From: a bacterium
GTDB lineage: Bacteria; Bacteroidota; Bacteroidia; Cytophagales; Cyclobacteriaceae
Length of the DNA: 64,000 nucleotides
Assembly (NCBI GenBank): GCA_024743255.1
Contig: JANSWY010000015.1
Location: 19,027 to 83,026 of the forward strand
Reading direction: 5' to 3'
Shown: in pieces, positions 34,730 to 43,880 of the stretch
Numbering within the stretch: the stretch's first letter is position 1
How the letters are laid out: every line of letters begins with the position of its first letter
Position numbers and translations under genes: made by a program
The notes under the pieces: model-generated
What the model was told of the DNA's origin: nothing
The model's database searches: none
The model's input: only the letters and a program-made list of their open reading frames with translations

Positions 34730-35581
34730 ATGCAGGTTTTTACAGAAATAATGCCTCTCAGGTCGTTTTTGGCCGAAAAAAAAAGTCAAAATTTTAAAAT
34801 TGGTCTTGTCCCAACCATGGGAGCTTTACATGATGGGCACCTAAAACTTGTAGAAGAATGTACTAAAAGCTGTGATTTCACAGTGGTAAGCATCTTCGTT
34901 AACCCTAAGCAATTCAATGATTCAGCGGATTTTGAAAATTACCCCAATTTGATTGGTCAGGATCTTGAAAAACTGAAAAAACTGGACGTAGATGTTGTGT
35001 ATAATCCCGAAAGTACAGAGATGTATCCAGAGGAGACTTATGTGACAATTGGTTTTGGGAAATTGGAGAAGTCTATGGAAGGGTATTTCAGGCCTAACCA
35101 TTTTGGAGGTGTAGGCCTTGTAGTCTCCAAGCTATTTAATATAGTGAGCCCGGATGTGGCATTTTTTGGGCAAAAGGATTTTCAGCAATTGGCATTGATT
35201 AGAAAATTGAATGCAGATCTGAGTTTTGGAATTGAAATAGTTAGCGTTCCTACTGTCAGAGAAAATGATGGGCTTGCAATGTCTTCAAGAAATCTCAGAC
35301 TTACTGAGGAAGAAAGAACAGTGGCTCCAGTAATTTATAAAACATTAAATTTGCTAAAAGAAGAACTTTTATCAGGTAAAACTGTTGAAGATTCTAGAAG
35401 GACCGCAAAAACATATATTGAAAGTTACAGATCGATTAGGTTAGAGTATTTGGAAGTGGTTGATAGTAATAGCCTGGCTCAAGTTTTTTCAATCGATCAA
35501 CACTCACAAGTATCACTTTGTATTGCTGCATATTTAGGAGATGTGAGGTTAATAGATAATTTATATTTATTTTCGCGGTGA
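34730..35581 (+). CDS. panC: pantothenate synthetase
   Basis: 283 residues. Family motifs: VPTMGALHDGHLKLV (HIGH-like), SIFVNPKQF, EGYFRPNHFGGVGLVVSKLFNIVSPDVAFFGQKDFQQ and VRENDGLAMSSRN. It joins pantoate and beta-alanine with ATP to make pantothenate. The gene encoding the beta-alanine supplier, panD, follows after 12 bases, so the operon makes and uses beta-alanine. Confidence 0.97.
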   Translation: MQVFTEIMPLRSFLAEKKSQNFKIGLVPTMGALHDGHLKLVEECTKSCDFTVVSIFVNPKQFNDSADFENYPNLIGQDLEKLKKLDVDVVYNPESTEMYPEETYVTIGFGKLEKSMEGYFRPNHFGGVGLVVSKLFNIVSPDVAFFGQKDFQQLALIRKLNADLSFGIEIVSVPTVRENDGLAMSSRNLRLTEEERTVAPVIYKTLNLLKEELLSGKTVEDSRRTAKTYIESYRSIRLEYLEVVDSNSLAQVFSIDQHSQVSLCIAAYLGDVRLIDNLYLFSR

Positions 35582-35593
35582 ATTGACTCAAAA

Positions 35594-35941
35594 ATGTATA
35601 TAGAATTACTAAAATCTAAAATACACAGGGTTAAAATTACCCAGGCAGAACTGCACTATGTTGGATCTATTACAATTGATGAGGATCTAATGGATGCTGC
35701 CAATATTGTGGAGAATGAAAAGGTTCAGATTGTTAACATCAACAATGGTGAAAGACTAGAAACCTATGTGATAACTGGTGAGAGAGGAAGTGGTCAGATC
35801 TGCCTGAATGGTCCAGCTGCCCGTAAAGCGCAAGTAGGGGACATCATCATTATTATTTCTTACTGTTCTGTTGATGCAACTGAAGCTAAAACTCACGAGC
35901 CAGTTGTAATTTTTCCAGATGAACAGAATAAAGTTGGCTAA
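35594..35941 (+). CDS. panD: aspartate 1-decarboxylase
   Basis: 115 residues. Self-cleavage between Gly24 and Ser25 (YVGSIT) gives the pyruvoyl cofactor on the new alpha chain. [32 protein letters not shown] and IISYC are further family motifs. It converts aspartate to beta-alanine for PanC. It is in the panCD operon; the following membrane-protein gene starts four bases later. Confidence 0.96.
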   Translation: MYIELLKSKIHRVKITQAELHYVGSITIDEDLMDAANIVENEKVQIVNINNGERLETYVITGERGSGQICLNGPAARKAQVGDIIIIISYCSVDATEAKTHEPVVIFPDEQNKVG

Positions 35942-35945
35942 ATAG

Positions 35946-36962
35946 ATGGGAAAAGGAGGCAAGGTATTTTTTGCCGTAATACAGTATGTCTTATCAATAG
36001 CTATCGCAATTGCTCTTCTGGCATATGTTTTTCAATCAATAGAGTTTGATGAATTCATTGAGAAATGGGAGAGTGTCAATTTCTCATGGGTTTATTTGTC
36101 AATAGTCCTTTCATTCGTAGCATTTGTTGCCAGAGCATATCGTTGGAATTTATTAATTGAGCCACTAGGCTTTAAGCTTAAAACCTGGCGTACATTGATT
36201 GCCGTATTTGTAGGTTACCTGGTGAACCTGGCTGTTCCCAGAGCTGGTGAATTGTCCAGATGTGCTATTTTAAAGAAAAACGATGGGGTTCCCGTTACTC
36301 AATCATTTGGCACAGTGGTCATGGAAAGGATCTTCGATTTCTTAATGCTACTTGTCCTCCTTATTCTGGGTTTTATTCTTGAATTCGAAAAATTGATAGC
36401 ATTCTTTCAGGATATCTTATCAAAACTATCGATTGATCCCAGAATTATAGTTTTTATTGGGGTAGGGGGAATTCTTTTAGGTGTTTTGTTTCTTATTTTT
36501 TTCAATCGAATTGATGAGTTCCTGATAAAATTCAAATTATATATCAAGATTAAGGGTTTCATTAGAGAATTGTTGACTGGTCTGATGTCATTTTCAAAAA
36601 TGCAGAACAAGACTGGATTTATTATATCTACTCTGATTATTTGGGTGACTTATTTTTATATGGGATATGTTATAGTATTCGCATTAGAAGAAACGAGCTC
36701 TTTAACTCATCTTGCCGGTCTTACTATGTTGGTAGGTGCAGGAATTGCCCTTTCTATTCCGATTCAAGCAGGTTTCGGAACCTATCATTTTATTGTTAGT
36801 AGATTACTCTTGCTATATTCAATACCAGAAGCTACTGGAACTTTCTTCGCTACCCTTTTACATACTTCGCAGATTGCTACAATAGCGGTCTTAGGAGCAA
36901 TCAGCCTTGTTATTTCATTTTTGATAAGAAAAAGAACAGCGGCTTATGAACAGCCAGAATAA
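35946..36962 (+). CDS. flippase-like lysylphosphatidylglycerol synthase-type membrane protein (YbhN/UPF0104)
   Basis: 338 residues with about eight hydrophobic helices, mostly between 10 and 330. The pattern AYRWNLLIEPLG...FVGYLVNLAVPRAGELSRCAIL and SIPIQAGFGTYHFIVSRL is that of the LPG_synthase_TM (UPF0104) family, which includes flippase-like proteins and the membrane half of aminoacyl-PG synthases. There is no catalytic aminoacyl-transfer domain. It is co-transcribed with panCD and overlaps the next gene by 17 bases. A lipid-transport role is inference. Confidence 0.85.
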   Translation: MGKGGKVFFAVIQYVLSIAIAIALLAYVFQSIEFDEFIEKWESVNFSWVYLSIVLSFVAFVARAYRWNLLIEPLGFKLKTWRTLIAVFVGYLVNLAVPRAGELSRCAILKKNDGVPVTQSFGTVVMERIFDFLMLLVLLILGFILEFEKLIAFFQDILSKLSIDPRIIVFIGVGGILLGVLFLIFFNRIDEFLIKFKLYIKIKGFIRELLTGLMSFSKMQNKTGFIISTLIIWVTYFYMGYVIVFALEETSSLTHLAGLTMLVGAGIALSIPIQAGFGTYHFIVSRLLLLYSIPEATGTFFATLLHTSQIATIAVLGAISLVISFLIRKRTAAYEQPE

Positions 36963-37440
36963 AATTTACCAAAGTTACCCTTCCTTCGATTCTCGACTTA
37001 AAGAATGGAGACAATCGGGATTAAATATCATTTTTACTAATGGCTGTTTCGATCTGCTTCACTTAGGGCATGTTGATTACCTTGAAAGGGCTAGATCACT
37101 TGGGGATAAATTAATAGTTGGATTAAACTCTGATAGTTCAGTAAAGTCTATTAAGGGAGAAAGTAGACCCATCAATGATGAGTCTATCAGAATGAGAATG
37201 ATAGCCGCATTGGAATGTGTGGATGCAGTGGTCTTATTCCAGGAAGATACTCCCCTGATTTTAATCCAAAATATTTTACCTTCGGTACTCGTCAAAGGAA
37301 AGGATTATGATATTAGTAACATTGTAGGTGCAGATGTCGTAATTGCAAATGGAGGTAGAGTGGAAACTTTAGAGCTTGTTGAGGGTTATTCTACTACCAA
37401 ATTGATAGAAACTATACAAAATAAGAAAGGAACAGAATGA
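36946..37440 (+). CDS. rfaE2: D-glycero-beta-D-manno-heptose 1-phosphate adenylyltransferase (RfaE2)
   Basis: 164 residues, the cytidylyltransferase-like domain alone (HldE C-terminal half). The adenylylation site is FTNGCFDLLHLGHVDYL (HxGH), followed by VGLNSDSSVKSIKG, and LVKGKDYDI...GGRVETLELVEGYSTTKLIE. It makes ADP-heptose for LPS core. The kinase half (RfaE1) is not in the window. The start overlaps the previous gene by 17 bases and the end overlaps the next by four, so it sits in a tightly packed operon. Confidence 0.93.
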   Translation: MNSQNKIYQSYPSFDSRLKEWRQSGLNIIFTNGCFDLLHLGHVDYLERARSLGDKLIVGLNSDSSVKSIKGESRPINDESIRMRMIAALECVDAVVLFQEDTPLILIQNILPSVLVKGKDYDISNIVGADVVIANGGRVETLELVEGYSTTKLIETIQNKKGTE

Positions 37441-38129
37441 TTTTAATAATTATTGTATTTGCTCTAATCAGTTGGGCTGTTAGTTCCCGGCTGAAAAGTA
37501 AATTTAGAAAATACTCGCAAATTGGCTTAAGTTCAGGTTTGAGTGGTAGAGAAATTGCTGAGAATATGCTCAGGGATCATGGTATTTATGATGTGAGCGT
37601 AATGTCTGTGCCAGGAAAATTGACAGATCACTACAACCCTGCGAATAAGACAGTAAACCTAAGCCCTGCGGTTTATAATGGCAGGTCAGCTGCAGCTGCG
37701 GCTGTTGCAGCCCATGAATGTGGACATGCAGTGCAACATGCTACCGCATACTCAATGTTGGAATTCAGATCAGCCATGGTTCCTCTTCAGAATGTGAGTG
37801 CGAGGATCATAAACATAATTTTCATTGCAATGTTCTTTGGAGCATTCTTTGTTCAAGGATTGTTTTCATTCCAAACAGCCATGTTGGTAATAATTGGTTG
37901 TTATTTCGTGTTTACATTATTTGCATTTGTTACCCTTCCCGTTGAATTTGATGCCAGTAGGAGGGCATTGGCTTGGATTAGCAAAAGGGGAGTAGTAAAC
38001 AGGCAAGAGCATGATATGGCTAAAGATGCATTGAAATGGGCGGCAATGACATATGTAGTTGCGGCAATCGGATCGTTAGTTACATTGCTTTATTGGGTAA
38101 TGATGTTTCTTGGTGGATCCAGAGATTGA
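37437..38129 (+). CDS. neutral zinc metallopeptidase (YugP/Zn_peptidase_2 family), membrane-bound
   Basis: 230 residues with a hydrophobic N-terminus and two to three further helices. The zinc site is HECGHAVQH (HExxH), preceded by YNPANKTVNLSPAVYNGRSAAAAAVAAHE, the fingerprint of the YugP family. The substrate is unknown. ATG overlaps the rfaE2 TGA by four bases. It is the last gene of the operon and a terminator follows. Confidence 0.9.
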   Translation: MILIIIVFALISWAVSSRLKSKFRKYSQIGLSSGLSGREIAENMLRDHGIYDVSVMSVPGKLTDHYNPANKTVNLSPAVYNGRSAAAAAVAAHECGHAVQHATAYSMLEFRSAMVPLQNVSARIINIIFIAMFFGAFFVQGLFSFQTAMLVIIGCYFVFTLFAFVTLPVEFDASRRALAWISKRGVVNRQEHDMAKDALKWAAMTYVVAAIGSLVTLLYWVMMFLGGSRD

Positions 38130-38154
38130 TCAATAAGTCGAAATAAAATATTTG

Positions 38155-38190
38155 AAAAGGATTCGAACAAAAATGTTCAAATCCTTTTTT
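38155..38190 (+). terminator. Rho-independent terminator after the zinc peptidase gene
   Basis: AAAGGATTCGAACA pairs with TGTTCAAATCCTTT across an AAAA loop with one mismatch, followed by a T-rich tract (38185-38191). It closes the panCD-rfaE2-peptidase operon. Confidence 0.85.
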
Positions 38191-38192
38191 TA

Positions 38193-38200
38193 TATATTTG
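38193..38200 (+). promoter_or_regulatory. -7 element (TATATTTG) upstream of the acyl-CoA dehydrogenase gene
   Basis: An exact TAnnTTTG, directly following the terminator T tract and 36 bases before the ATG, so termination of one unit and start of the next are nearly back to back. Confidence 0.5.
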
Positions 38201-38235
38201 CGGCTCAAAATTGAACAATTTAACATATCCTGAGA

Positions 38236-39375
38236 ATGAATTTCGAACTTACCGAAGAACAAATGGCTGTAAGAGATGCAGCCAGAGATTTTGCCCAAAC
38301 CGAATTGTTACCTGGCGTTATTGAAAGAGACGACAAGCAGCAATTTCCCGCCGAGCAAATAAAGAAAATGGGTGAACTTGGCTTTATGGGGATGATGGTA
38401 GACCCTAAATATAATGGAGGAGGAATGGATACTATTTCATATGCTTTGGCGATGGAAGAGATATCGAAAATTGATTCTTCTTCTTCTGTTTGTATGTCCG
38501 TGAATAACTCTTTGGTATGTTGGGGACTTGAAAAGTACGGAACTGAAGAGCAAAAAGAAAAATACTTAAAGCCACTTGCGACCGGTGAAAAAATAGGAGC
38601 ATTTTGTTTAAGTGAGCCTGAAGCTGGCTCTGACGCAACTTCTCAAAGAACTACTGCTGAGGATAAGGGTGATCACTACGTTTTGAATGGAACAAAAAAC
38701 TGGATCACAAACGGGAATAGCGCTTCAATCTACCTGGTAATCGCTCAAACTGACCCTGAGAAGAAACACAAAGGCATCAATGCTTTGATTGTTGAGAAAG
38801 ACATGGAAGGTTTTCAGGTTGGTAAGAAAGAAGATAAACTCGGAATCAGAGGTAGTGATACACACTCTTTGATGTTTACAGATGTGAAGGTGCCAAAAGA
38901 GAACCGAATTGGTGATGATGGATTTGGCTTCACTTTCGCCATGAGCACATTGAACGGAGGAAGAATTGGTATTGCTTCTCAGGCTTTAGGAATTGCGTCT
39001 GGAGCATATGAGCTTGCATTAAAGTACTCTCAGGAAAGAAAAGCTTTTGGAAAGGAAATTTTCAATCACCAGGCAATTGCATTCAAGCTTGCTGATATGG
39101 CTACACAAATCGAAGCAGCTAGAATGTTAGTAATGAAAGCTGCATGGCTAAAAGATCAGAAGCAAGACTTCTCACAAGCCAGTGCAATGGCCAAGTTATA
39201 TGCTTCTCAAGTTGCTATGGATACCACAGTTGAGGCGGTGCAAATTCACGGTGGTTACGGGTTTGTTAAAGAGTATCATGTTGAGAGATTAATGAGAGAT
39301 GCTAAAATCACTCAGATCTATGAAGGTACTTCTGAGATTCAAAAGATTGTTATTTCAAGATCATTATTAAAATAA
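38236..39375 (+). CDS. short-chain acyl-CoA dehydrogenase (butyryl-CoA dehydrogenase type)
   Basis: 379 residues. Acyl-CoA dehydrogenase motifs: CLSEPEAGSDATSQRTTA, KNWITNGNSASIYLV, GGRIGIASQALGIASGAYELALKY and, near the C-terminus, HGGYGFVKEYHVERLMRDAKITQIYEGTSEIQ with catalytic Glu363 in YEGT. It uses FAD to make the trans-2-enoyl-CoA in beta-oxidation. It is a monocistronic gene; no electron-transfer flavoprotein genes are adjacent. Confidence 0.94.
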   Translation: MNFELTEEQMAVRDAARDFAQTELLPGVIERDDKQQFPAEQIKKMGELGFMGMMVDPKYNGGGMDTISYALAMEEISKIDSSSSVCMSVNNSLVCWGLEKYGTEEQKEKYLKPLATGEKIGAFCLSEPEAGSDATSQRTTAEDKGDHYVLNGTKNWITNGNSASIYLVIAQTDPEKKHKGINALIVEKDMEGFQVGKKEDKLGIRGSDTHSLMFTDVKVPKENRIGDDGFGFTFAMSTLNGGRIGIASQALGIASGAYELALKYSQERKAFGKEIFNHQAIAFKLADMATQIEAARMLVMKAAWLKDQKQDFSQASAMAKLYASQVAMDTTVEAVQIHGGYGFVKEYHVERLMRDAKITQIYEGTSEIQKIVISRSLLK

Positions 39376-39485
39376 TATAATTTCAGATTCTCCATTTTTA
39401 AACACAAGGTTTGTAATTGATGGAATTTAATATTAGTTTTATCCAACAAATCTTGTGTTTATTCATGTTTTTTCGGCTAATAGTC

Positions 39486-39493
39486 TAATTTTG
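39486..39493 (+). promoter_or_regulatory. -7-like element (TAATTTTG) five bases before the AraC-type start
   Basis: An exact TAnnTTTG match ending at 39493, with the ATG at 39498. If it is used, the mRNA would begin at or next to the start codon (leaderless). It may be chance. Confidence 0.3.
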
Positions 39494-39497
39494 TGGG

Positions 39498-40415
39498 ATG
39501 GAGGATTACAATAAGATAATAGAATCGTTATCAGTTAGCTTTATAAAAGCTAAAAATATTAATATTTTAAATCCTGTCTCTGTAAGAAACAACTACGATG
39601 TAGAGAATACTATACTATATGTCAATAAGGGGCAACTTAAGTATGGTGAGTATCAGGATGTTGTGGAGGAAGGTGACATTCTCTTTGTTCCAGGAGGGAA
39701 AATGATTGCGATCACTTATGGTAGCGGAAAGGCCGACTCTCTTACAAAGGATGATTTCCTAAATAATAAGGAAAGGTACTTTCAACCTTCAGATAGATTA
39801 AACTCCACTGAAAATGAAAGTTACTGTTATGTTTCGTTTGAAGCGAAAGTGTTTGATTCTGTGAATTTCTTCGCTTCTTTAGATATTCCTGCATTTGTAA
39901 TTAAACAAGAAAGCAGCCTTGGATTGTTGATTAAGGAGGTTGTTCTTGAGACCTTCAGCAATTTGCCTGGTAAAGAGCGACTAATCAAGATTCAGACTGA
40001 AAGGCTGGTTGTAGAACTGATTAGATACATTATTACGAAAGGATTATTTGTTGAGCAATTTGCTACGAATAGTACTTATTTCAAGGATCCACGTCTTATC
40101 GATATTTTCACCTTCATAAAAGAGCATTTAGGAGAAGATCTTTCTAACAAGATATTGGCCAATGTTGCAAATGTGTCAGAGGACTATGTTGGTCAGTACT
40201 TCAAAATGTTAACTGGTATCAATCCTCAGGATTATATTGAGTACCAAAGAATGGAAATGGCGGTTAACCTGCTTGGAACCACTAAAAAGAGTATCAGAGA
40301 GATTGGTAAGGAGGTTGGTTATAAGGATACTGCTTACTTCTGTAGAAGGTTCAAAATGATGTTTGGAATCCCTGCTGGGAAAATGCGTAGAAGAGAAAGC
40401 TTAATTAACGTTTAG
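39498..40415 (+). CDS. AraC-family transcriptional regulator
   Basis: 305 residues. The C-terminal third is a double helix-turn-helix of AraC/XylS type: SNKILANVANVSEDYVGQYFKMLTGINPQDYIEYQRMEMAVNLL and SIREIGKEVGYKDTAYFCRRFKMMFGIPAGKMRRR. The N-terminal part (1-190) is a cupin-like sensor without recognisable ligand residues (GEYQDVVEEGDILFVPGGKM). The target and ligand are unknown. It converges with a small membrane-protein gene, with a four-base stop overlap. Confidence 0.9.
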   Translation: MEDYNKIIESLSVSFIKAKNINILNPVSVRNNYDVENTILYVNKGQLKYGEYQDVVEEGDILFVPGGKMIAITYGSGKADSLTKDDFLNNKERYFQPSDRLNSTENESYCYVSFEAKVFDSVNFFASLDIPAFVIKQESSLGLLIKEVVLETFSNLPGKERLIKIQTERLVVELIRYIITKGLFVEQFATNSTYFKDPRLIDIFTFIKEHLGEDLSNKILANVANVSEDYVGQYFKMLTGINPQDYIEYQRMEMAVNLLGTTKKSIREIGKEVGYKDTAYFCRRFKMMFGIPAGKMRRRESLINV

Positions 40416-40810
40416 TTTTTTCCTTCTTCAGTTTCTTCTTTTTTCTCCGATTGCTTTTTTATAAAATCATCAATAAGATTAATTACGATTGGTAGACCTG
40501 CTTTTATGGTGGATTCAAGAGCCTTTGACTGCCAACCTGCAGTAGCTTTATTGATTTTACTATGCTGCTTTTCTACAGGTTTCTTCTTTTTCTTGTTGCT
40601 TTTTTTTTGAGCTGTAGCTTCTGAATCGTCTTGTGATCCGGAAAGGACTCTGTATAGTACGTAGCTAGCTAATCCACCAAGAGCTGCCAAGCCTAGAACT
40701 TTCAATGCGTTCTTCTCAACATCGTCAGAGGTTTGGTTGAGTTTTTCTCTAAGTAACTCTTCTTTTACTTTTAACTCCTTCTTTTTCGCTCGTGCTTTTG
40801 CTGAGGACAT
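40412..40810 (-). CDS. small lysine-rich membrane-anchored protein of unknown function
   Basis: 132 residues with a coiled, charged N-terminus (AKARAKKKELKVKEELLREKL), one membrane segment (VLGLAALGGLASYVLYRVL) and a long KKKKK-rich tail, ending in a second amphipathic stretch (GLPIVINLIDDFI). There is no recognised domain. It is four bases downstream of the holin-like gene, so they form a pair; in other bacteria such pairs (YqjD/YqjE-like) are stress-related inner-membrane proteins, which is an analogy only. Confidence 0.65.
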   Translation of the reverse strand: MSSAKARAKKKELKVKEELLREKLNQTSDDVEKNALKVLGLAALGGLASYVLYRVLSGSQDDSEATAQKKSNKKKKKPVEKQHSKINKATAGWQSKALESTIKAGLPIVINLIDDFIKKQSEKKEETEEGKN

Positions 40811-40814
40811 AGGA

Positions 40815-41174
40815 TTAGATTTCTTCGTCTTCTTCTGATTCTGTAGCCGATATTATTGCCCGCTCTATTAACCCCTGAATTTTGCCTGATTTGAGTAGAA
40901 TAAGCATGATAATGACTATTAGTAAGTAGAAAGATGCTACAATGCCATATCCCCAAAACATGGATTCAAGTTGCTGATTCAACATTGTAGCCATAAAAAA
41001 GCTAAAGAAGATGAGAAAGAACATGAAAATGGAAAAAGCAATCATGAAAACAACCACATTGGCAACTAATGCAGATAGTTTCTCGATAATGTCTACTTTG
41101 ACAATCTCAAACTTAACTTTCAAAAAGTTAATGATGGCCTCTATCAAGGCGTCTATTTTTAAGAGTTTTGGCAA
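40815..41174 (-). CDS. phage-holin-family (DUF1469/YqjE-like) membrane protein
   Basis: 119 residues with two long hydrophobic hairpins (VVFMIAFSIFMFFLIFFSFFM and GIVASFYLLIVIIMLILL) and an acidic tail (ATESEEDEEI). The start is TTG at 41174: an in-frame TAG lies two codons upstream and no ATG occurs before residue 43. The family is called holin-like, but there are no phage genes nearby; it is probably a chromosomal envelope protein with its partner above. Confidence 0.7.
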   Translation of the reverse strand: MPKLLKIDALIEAIINFLKVKFEIVKVDIIEKLSALVANVVVFMIAFSIFMFFLIFFSFFMATMLNQQLESMFWGYGIVASFYLLIVIIMLILLKSGKIQGLIERAIISATESEEDEEI

Positions 41175-41208
41175 ATTCTATGTTGCTTTAGTTACAGCTT
41201 CAAATTAG

Positions 41209-42456
41209 CTAATAATCAGCTGATCTTTGAATAGTTTGAGGCAAATTTTGAGGTTCTGCCCCCACTGAAGTGAATGTTTTCTTCTCTATGACGTTTTGAT
41301 CCGCAATCTTATTGTCGCTGCTGATGTAAATCAAAGCGAATGGAATAAGAAAAAATACAACCAGAATATAGGCAAATCCTACCATCCTATACTTCAGGGT
41401 TAAAGCACCAAGTCTTCTGCTTAATTTAATAGGGATCAATGAAACCCATGGGAATGGGAGAAATATTAAAACACCAATCAGGTTGAACATCAAATGAGCA
41501 ATAGCAAGACTAATAGCTGCTTCTGATCTAAATAAGGCCGCAATTAAAGCAGTAATTGTAGTTCCAATATTTGCACCAAGAATAAATTGGAATGCCCTTC
41601 TTAGTTTCACTTTTCCGGTAGCAACAAGAGGAACCATAAGGGATGTTGTTACAGAACTTGATTGAATTGCTGAAGTAATTAGCAACCCCCAACCAAATGA
41701 TCTGTATTTAGTCTTAAATACAAAGTCTTCAAGTTTGGTTTTAGACCTTCCAATCAGGTCTCTGTAAATGATTTTTGATAAGATTTTGATAGTCCCAAAC
41801 AGCAGGAAGAATGAAATGACCAATAAAATGAAAGGATTGCTTATTAGGTCTCCTAACAAATTAGCAATAGGTTCGAACATTAAGGTGTTGATTCCAAATT
41901 CAGGCTCTGATGTGCTCGAGTTGGAGCCGGTATGTATAAGGCTTGTGATATACCTTGATAGGTCAGATAGGAAATGAAATTTCAATTCCAGAGGGAATAG
42001 TATTACAACGACAGCTATGTTGAAGATGTCGTGAGCAGTACCAGCTGAAATCGCTTTTCTGAACTCGCTCTTCTTAGTGAGGTAACCAAGCGAAACAATT
42101 GTACTCGTAACAGTTGTTCCCACGTTAGCACCCATTATAATTGGAATAGCACTTTCAAAAGAGATCGATCCACCTGCGACCGCTGCAACAGTCATGGTAG
42201 TAACAGTCGAGCTACTTTGAATGATTGCTGTTGTTAATAAACCAATGAATAAACCAATAAATGGATTGGCAGTAGCATTTAAAATTGATTGCACGACTTC
42301 CGCTCCTAATAGACCAAATGAGGTGCTTATCAGGTTAATTGACAATAGAAAAACGTATAGCGCAAGTGCGATAATAATCACACTTCTGTAGAGCGATTTT
42401 GGTTTTCCTTCTTGCGATATAGAATCAGGAGCTAACATCAAGTCGCGAATATACAT
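41209..42456 (-). CDS. Na+/phosphate symporter (NptA-type, PF02690)
   Basis: 415 residues, a duplicated Na/Pi-cotransporter fold with about ten helices. Two copies of the QSSS pore motif are present: TTAIIQSSSTVTTMTVAA...GANVGTT and ITSAIQSSSVTTSLMVP...GANIGTT. It takes up inorganic phosphate, or removes it, using sodium; there is no PhoU domain at the C-terminus. It is monocistronic. Confidence 0.92.
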   Translation of the reverse strand: MYIRDLMLAPDSISQEGKPKSLYRSVIIIALALYVFLLSINLISTSFGLLGAEVVQSILNATANPFIGLFIGLLTTAIIQSSSTVTTMTVAAVAGGSISFESAIPIIMGANVGTTVTSTIVSLGYLTKKSEFRKAISAGTAHDIFNIAVVVILFPLELKFHFLSDLSRYITSLIHTGSNSSTSEPEFGINTLMFEPIANLLGDLISNPFILLVISFFLLFGTIKILSKIIYRDLIGRSKTKLEDFVFKTKYRSFGWGLLITSAIQSSSVTTSLMVPLVATGKVKLRRAFQFILGANIGTTITALIAALFRSEAAISLAIAHLMFNLIGVLIFLPFPWVSLIPIKLSRRLGALTLKYRMVGFAYILVVFFLIPFALIYISSDNKIADQNVIEKKTFTSVGAEPQNLPQTIQRSADY

Positions 42457-42638
42457 GGATTTGGCCGGTTGGTTGTAAGAACTACAAATTTAAGATGTTT
42501 AAATGCCTGAATTTCTGATATTTCAGTTAAGTAATTCTTAAATTTTTAGTTGAATTTCAATAGTTCTTTACTAGCCAAATGTGAATAGAATAGCTTTAGT
42601 TTACAGAAAGCTTAATGATTCTTTAATACTTGAGAAGA

Positions 42639-43832
42639 TCACTTCGCGTTTAGTTCATTGATTGCCAACCATGCCATCAGCCCCATTCCGGTTTTAAGAG
42701 CATCTTCATCAATATTAAAAGTAGGGGTATGAACTCCAGATGTGATTCCCTTTTCTTCGTTTCTAATGCCCAATCGATAGAAGCAAGCATCGGTTTCCTG
42801 AGAATAGTAAGCAAAGTCCTCTGCAGCCATCCAAAGGTCCAGTTCAACTACATTTTCTTCGCCCATGTAATCTTTGGCAGCCTCCCTAGCTTTGTTAGTT
42901 AGCTCTTCATTATTCTTTAAGTGTGGGTAACCCACTTTGATGTCAAAATCACAGGATCCACCCATTGATTCGGCGATACCTTCTGCCATTTTTTTCATCT
43001 TTTTGTGAGCTTCCTTTCTCCATTCTTCATCAAAAGTTCTGAAAGTTCCTTCCAATTTCACCTCATTTGGGATGACATTGGTAGCTCCATTAGCAATCAC
43101 TTTTCCAAATGATAGTACAGAAGGCATTTTAGGGCTGGCAACACGGCTAACAATTTGTTGTAGCGCAACAATGATATGTGAAGTAATTAAAACTGGATCA
43201 ATGTTGAATTCCGGCATAGCACCATGTCCTCCTTTACCTTTTACGGTAACATAGATTTCATCAGCACTTGCCATGTACATTCCATTTCTAAAACCAACTT
43301 TACCTACTGGAACAAGAGGCATTACATGTTGCCCTATTATTCCATGAGGTTCAGGGTTTTTGAGAACTCCTTCTTTGATCATAATGGAAGCACCACCAGG
43401 AAATTTTTCTTCTCCTGGTTGAAAGATTAGCTTAACAGTTCCTTCAAATTTATCCTTTACTTCCTCCAATATTTTTGCTGCTCCAAGTAGACTTGATGTG
43501 TGAACATCGTGACCACAGGCATGCATTACACCTTCGTTCTTGGATCTGTAGGACACTTCATTAGCCTCATGGATAGGTAATGCGTCCATATCTGCTCTTA
43601 AAGCAATGACCTTAGAATCAGGATTTTTACCTTTAATGGATGCTACAAGGCCTGTTTCTGCCAATGATTTGACGTCAGTTAGCCCGAATGAACTCAACTT
43701 ATCTTTAACATAATTAGACGTTTCATGCTCTTCGAATGATAGCTCCGGGTTTGCATGAATATGTCTCCTGAATTCTAAGACATCCGAAAAATATTTTTCT
43801 GATAATGACTTTACTTGGTCTTTGAGATTCAT
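42639..43832 (-). CDS. M20-family metal-dependent amidohydrolase
   Basis: 397 residues from ATG 43832 (a GTG one codon upstream is possible). The M20/amidohydrolase pattern: RRHIHANPELSFEE, RADMDALPIHE, MHACGHDVHTSSLLGAA and GGHGAMPE, with Cys/His metal ligands in HACGHD and the dimerisation lid in the middle. It probably removes an acyl group from an N-acyl amino acid or peptide (hippurate hydrolase/AmhX-like). The substrate is not known. Confidence 0.92.
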   Translation of the reverse strand: MNLKDQVKSLSEKYFSDVLEFRRHIHANPELSFEEHETSNYVKDKLSSFGLTDVKSLAETGLVASIKGKNPDSKVIALRADMDALPIHEANEVSYRSKNEGVMHACGHDVHTSSLLGAAKILEEVKDKFEGTVKLIFQPGEEKFPGGASIMIKEGVLKNPEPHGIIGQHVMPLVPVGKVGFRNGMYMASADEIYVTVKGKGGHGAMPEFNIDPVLITSHIIVALQQIVSRVASPKMPSVLSFGKVIANGATNVIPNEVKLEGTFRTFDEEWRKEAHKKMKKMAEGIAESMGGSCDFDIKVGYPHLKNNEELTNKAREAAKDYMGEENVVELDLWMAAEDFAYYSQETDACFYRLGIRNEEKGITSGVHTPTFNIDEDALKTGMGLMAWLAINELNAK

Positions 43833-43880
43833 CACCTGACAAGGGGTTATTAATTACTGAAAAAGATTATACCACCAGGA

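Noticed and set aside
40815..41174. Prophage lysis gene
   Set aside because: No phage structural, integrase or endolysin genes in the surroundings; genes on both sides are ordinary chromosomal ones.
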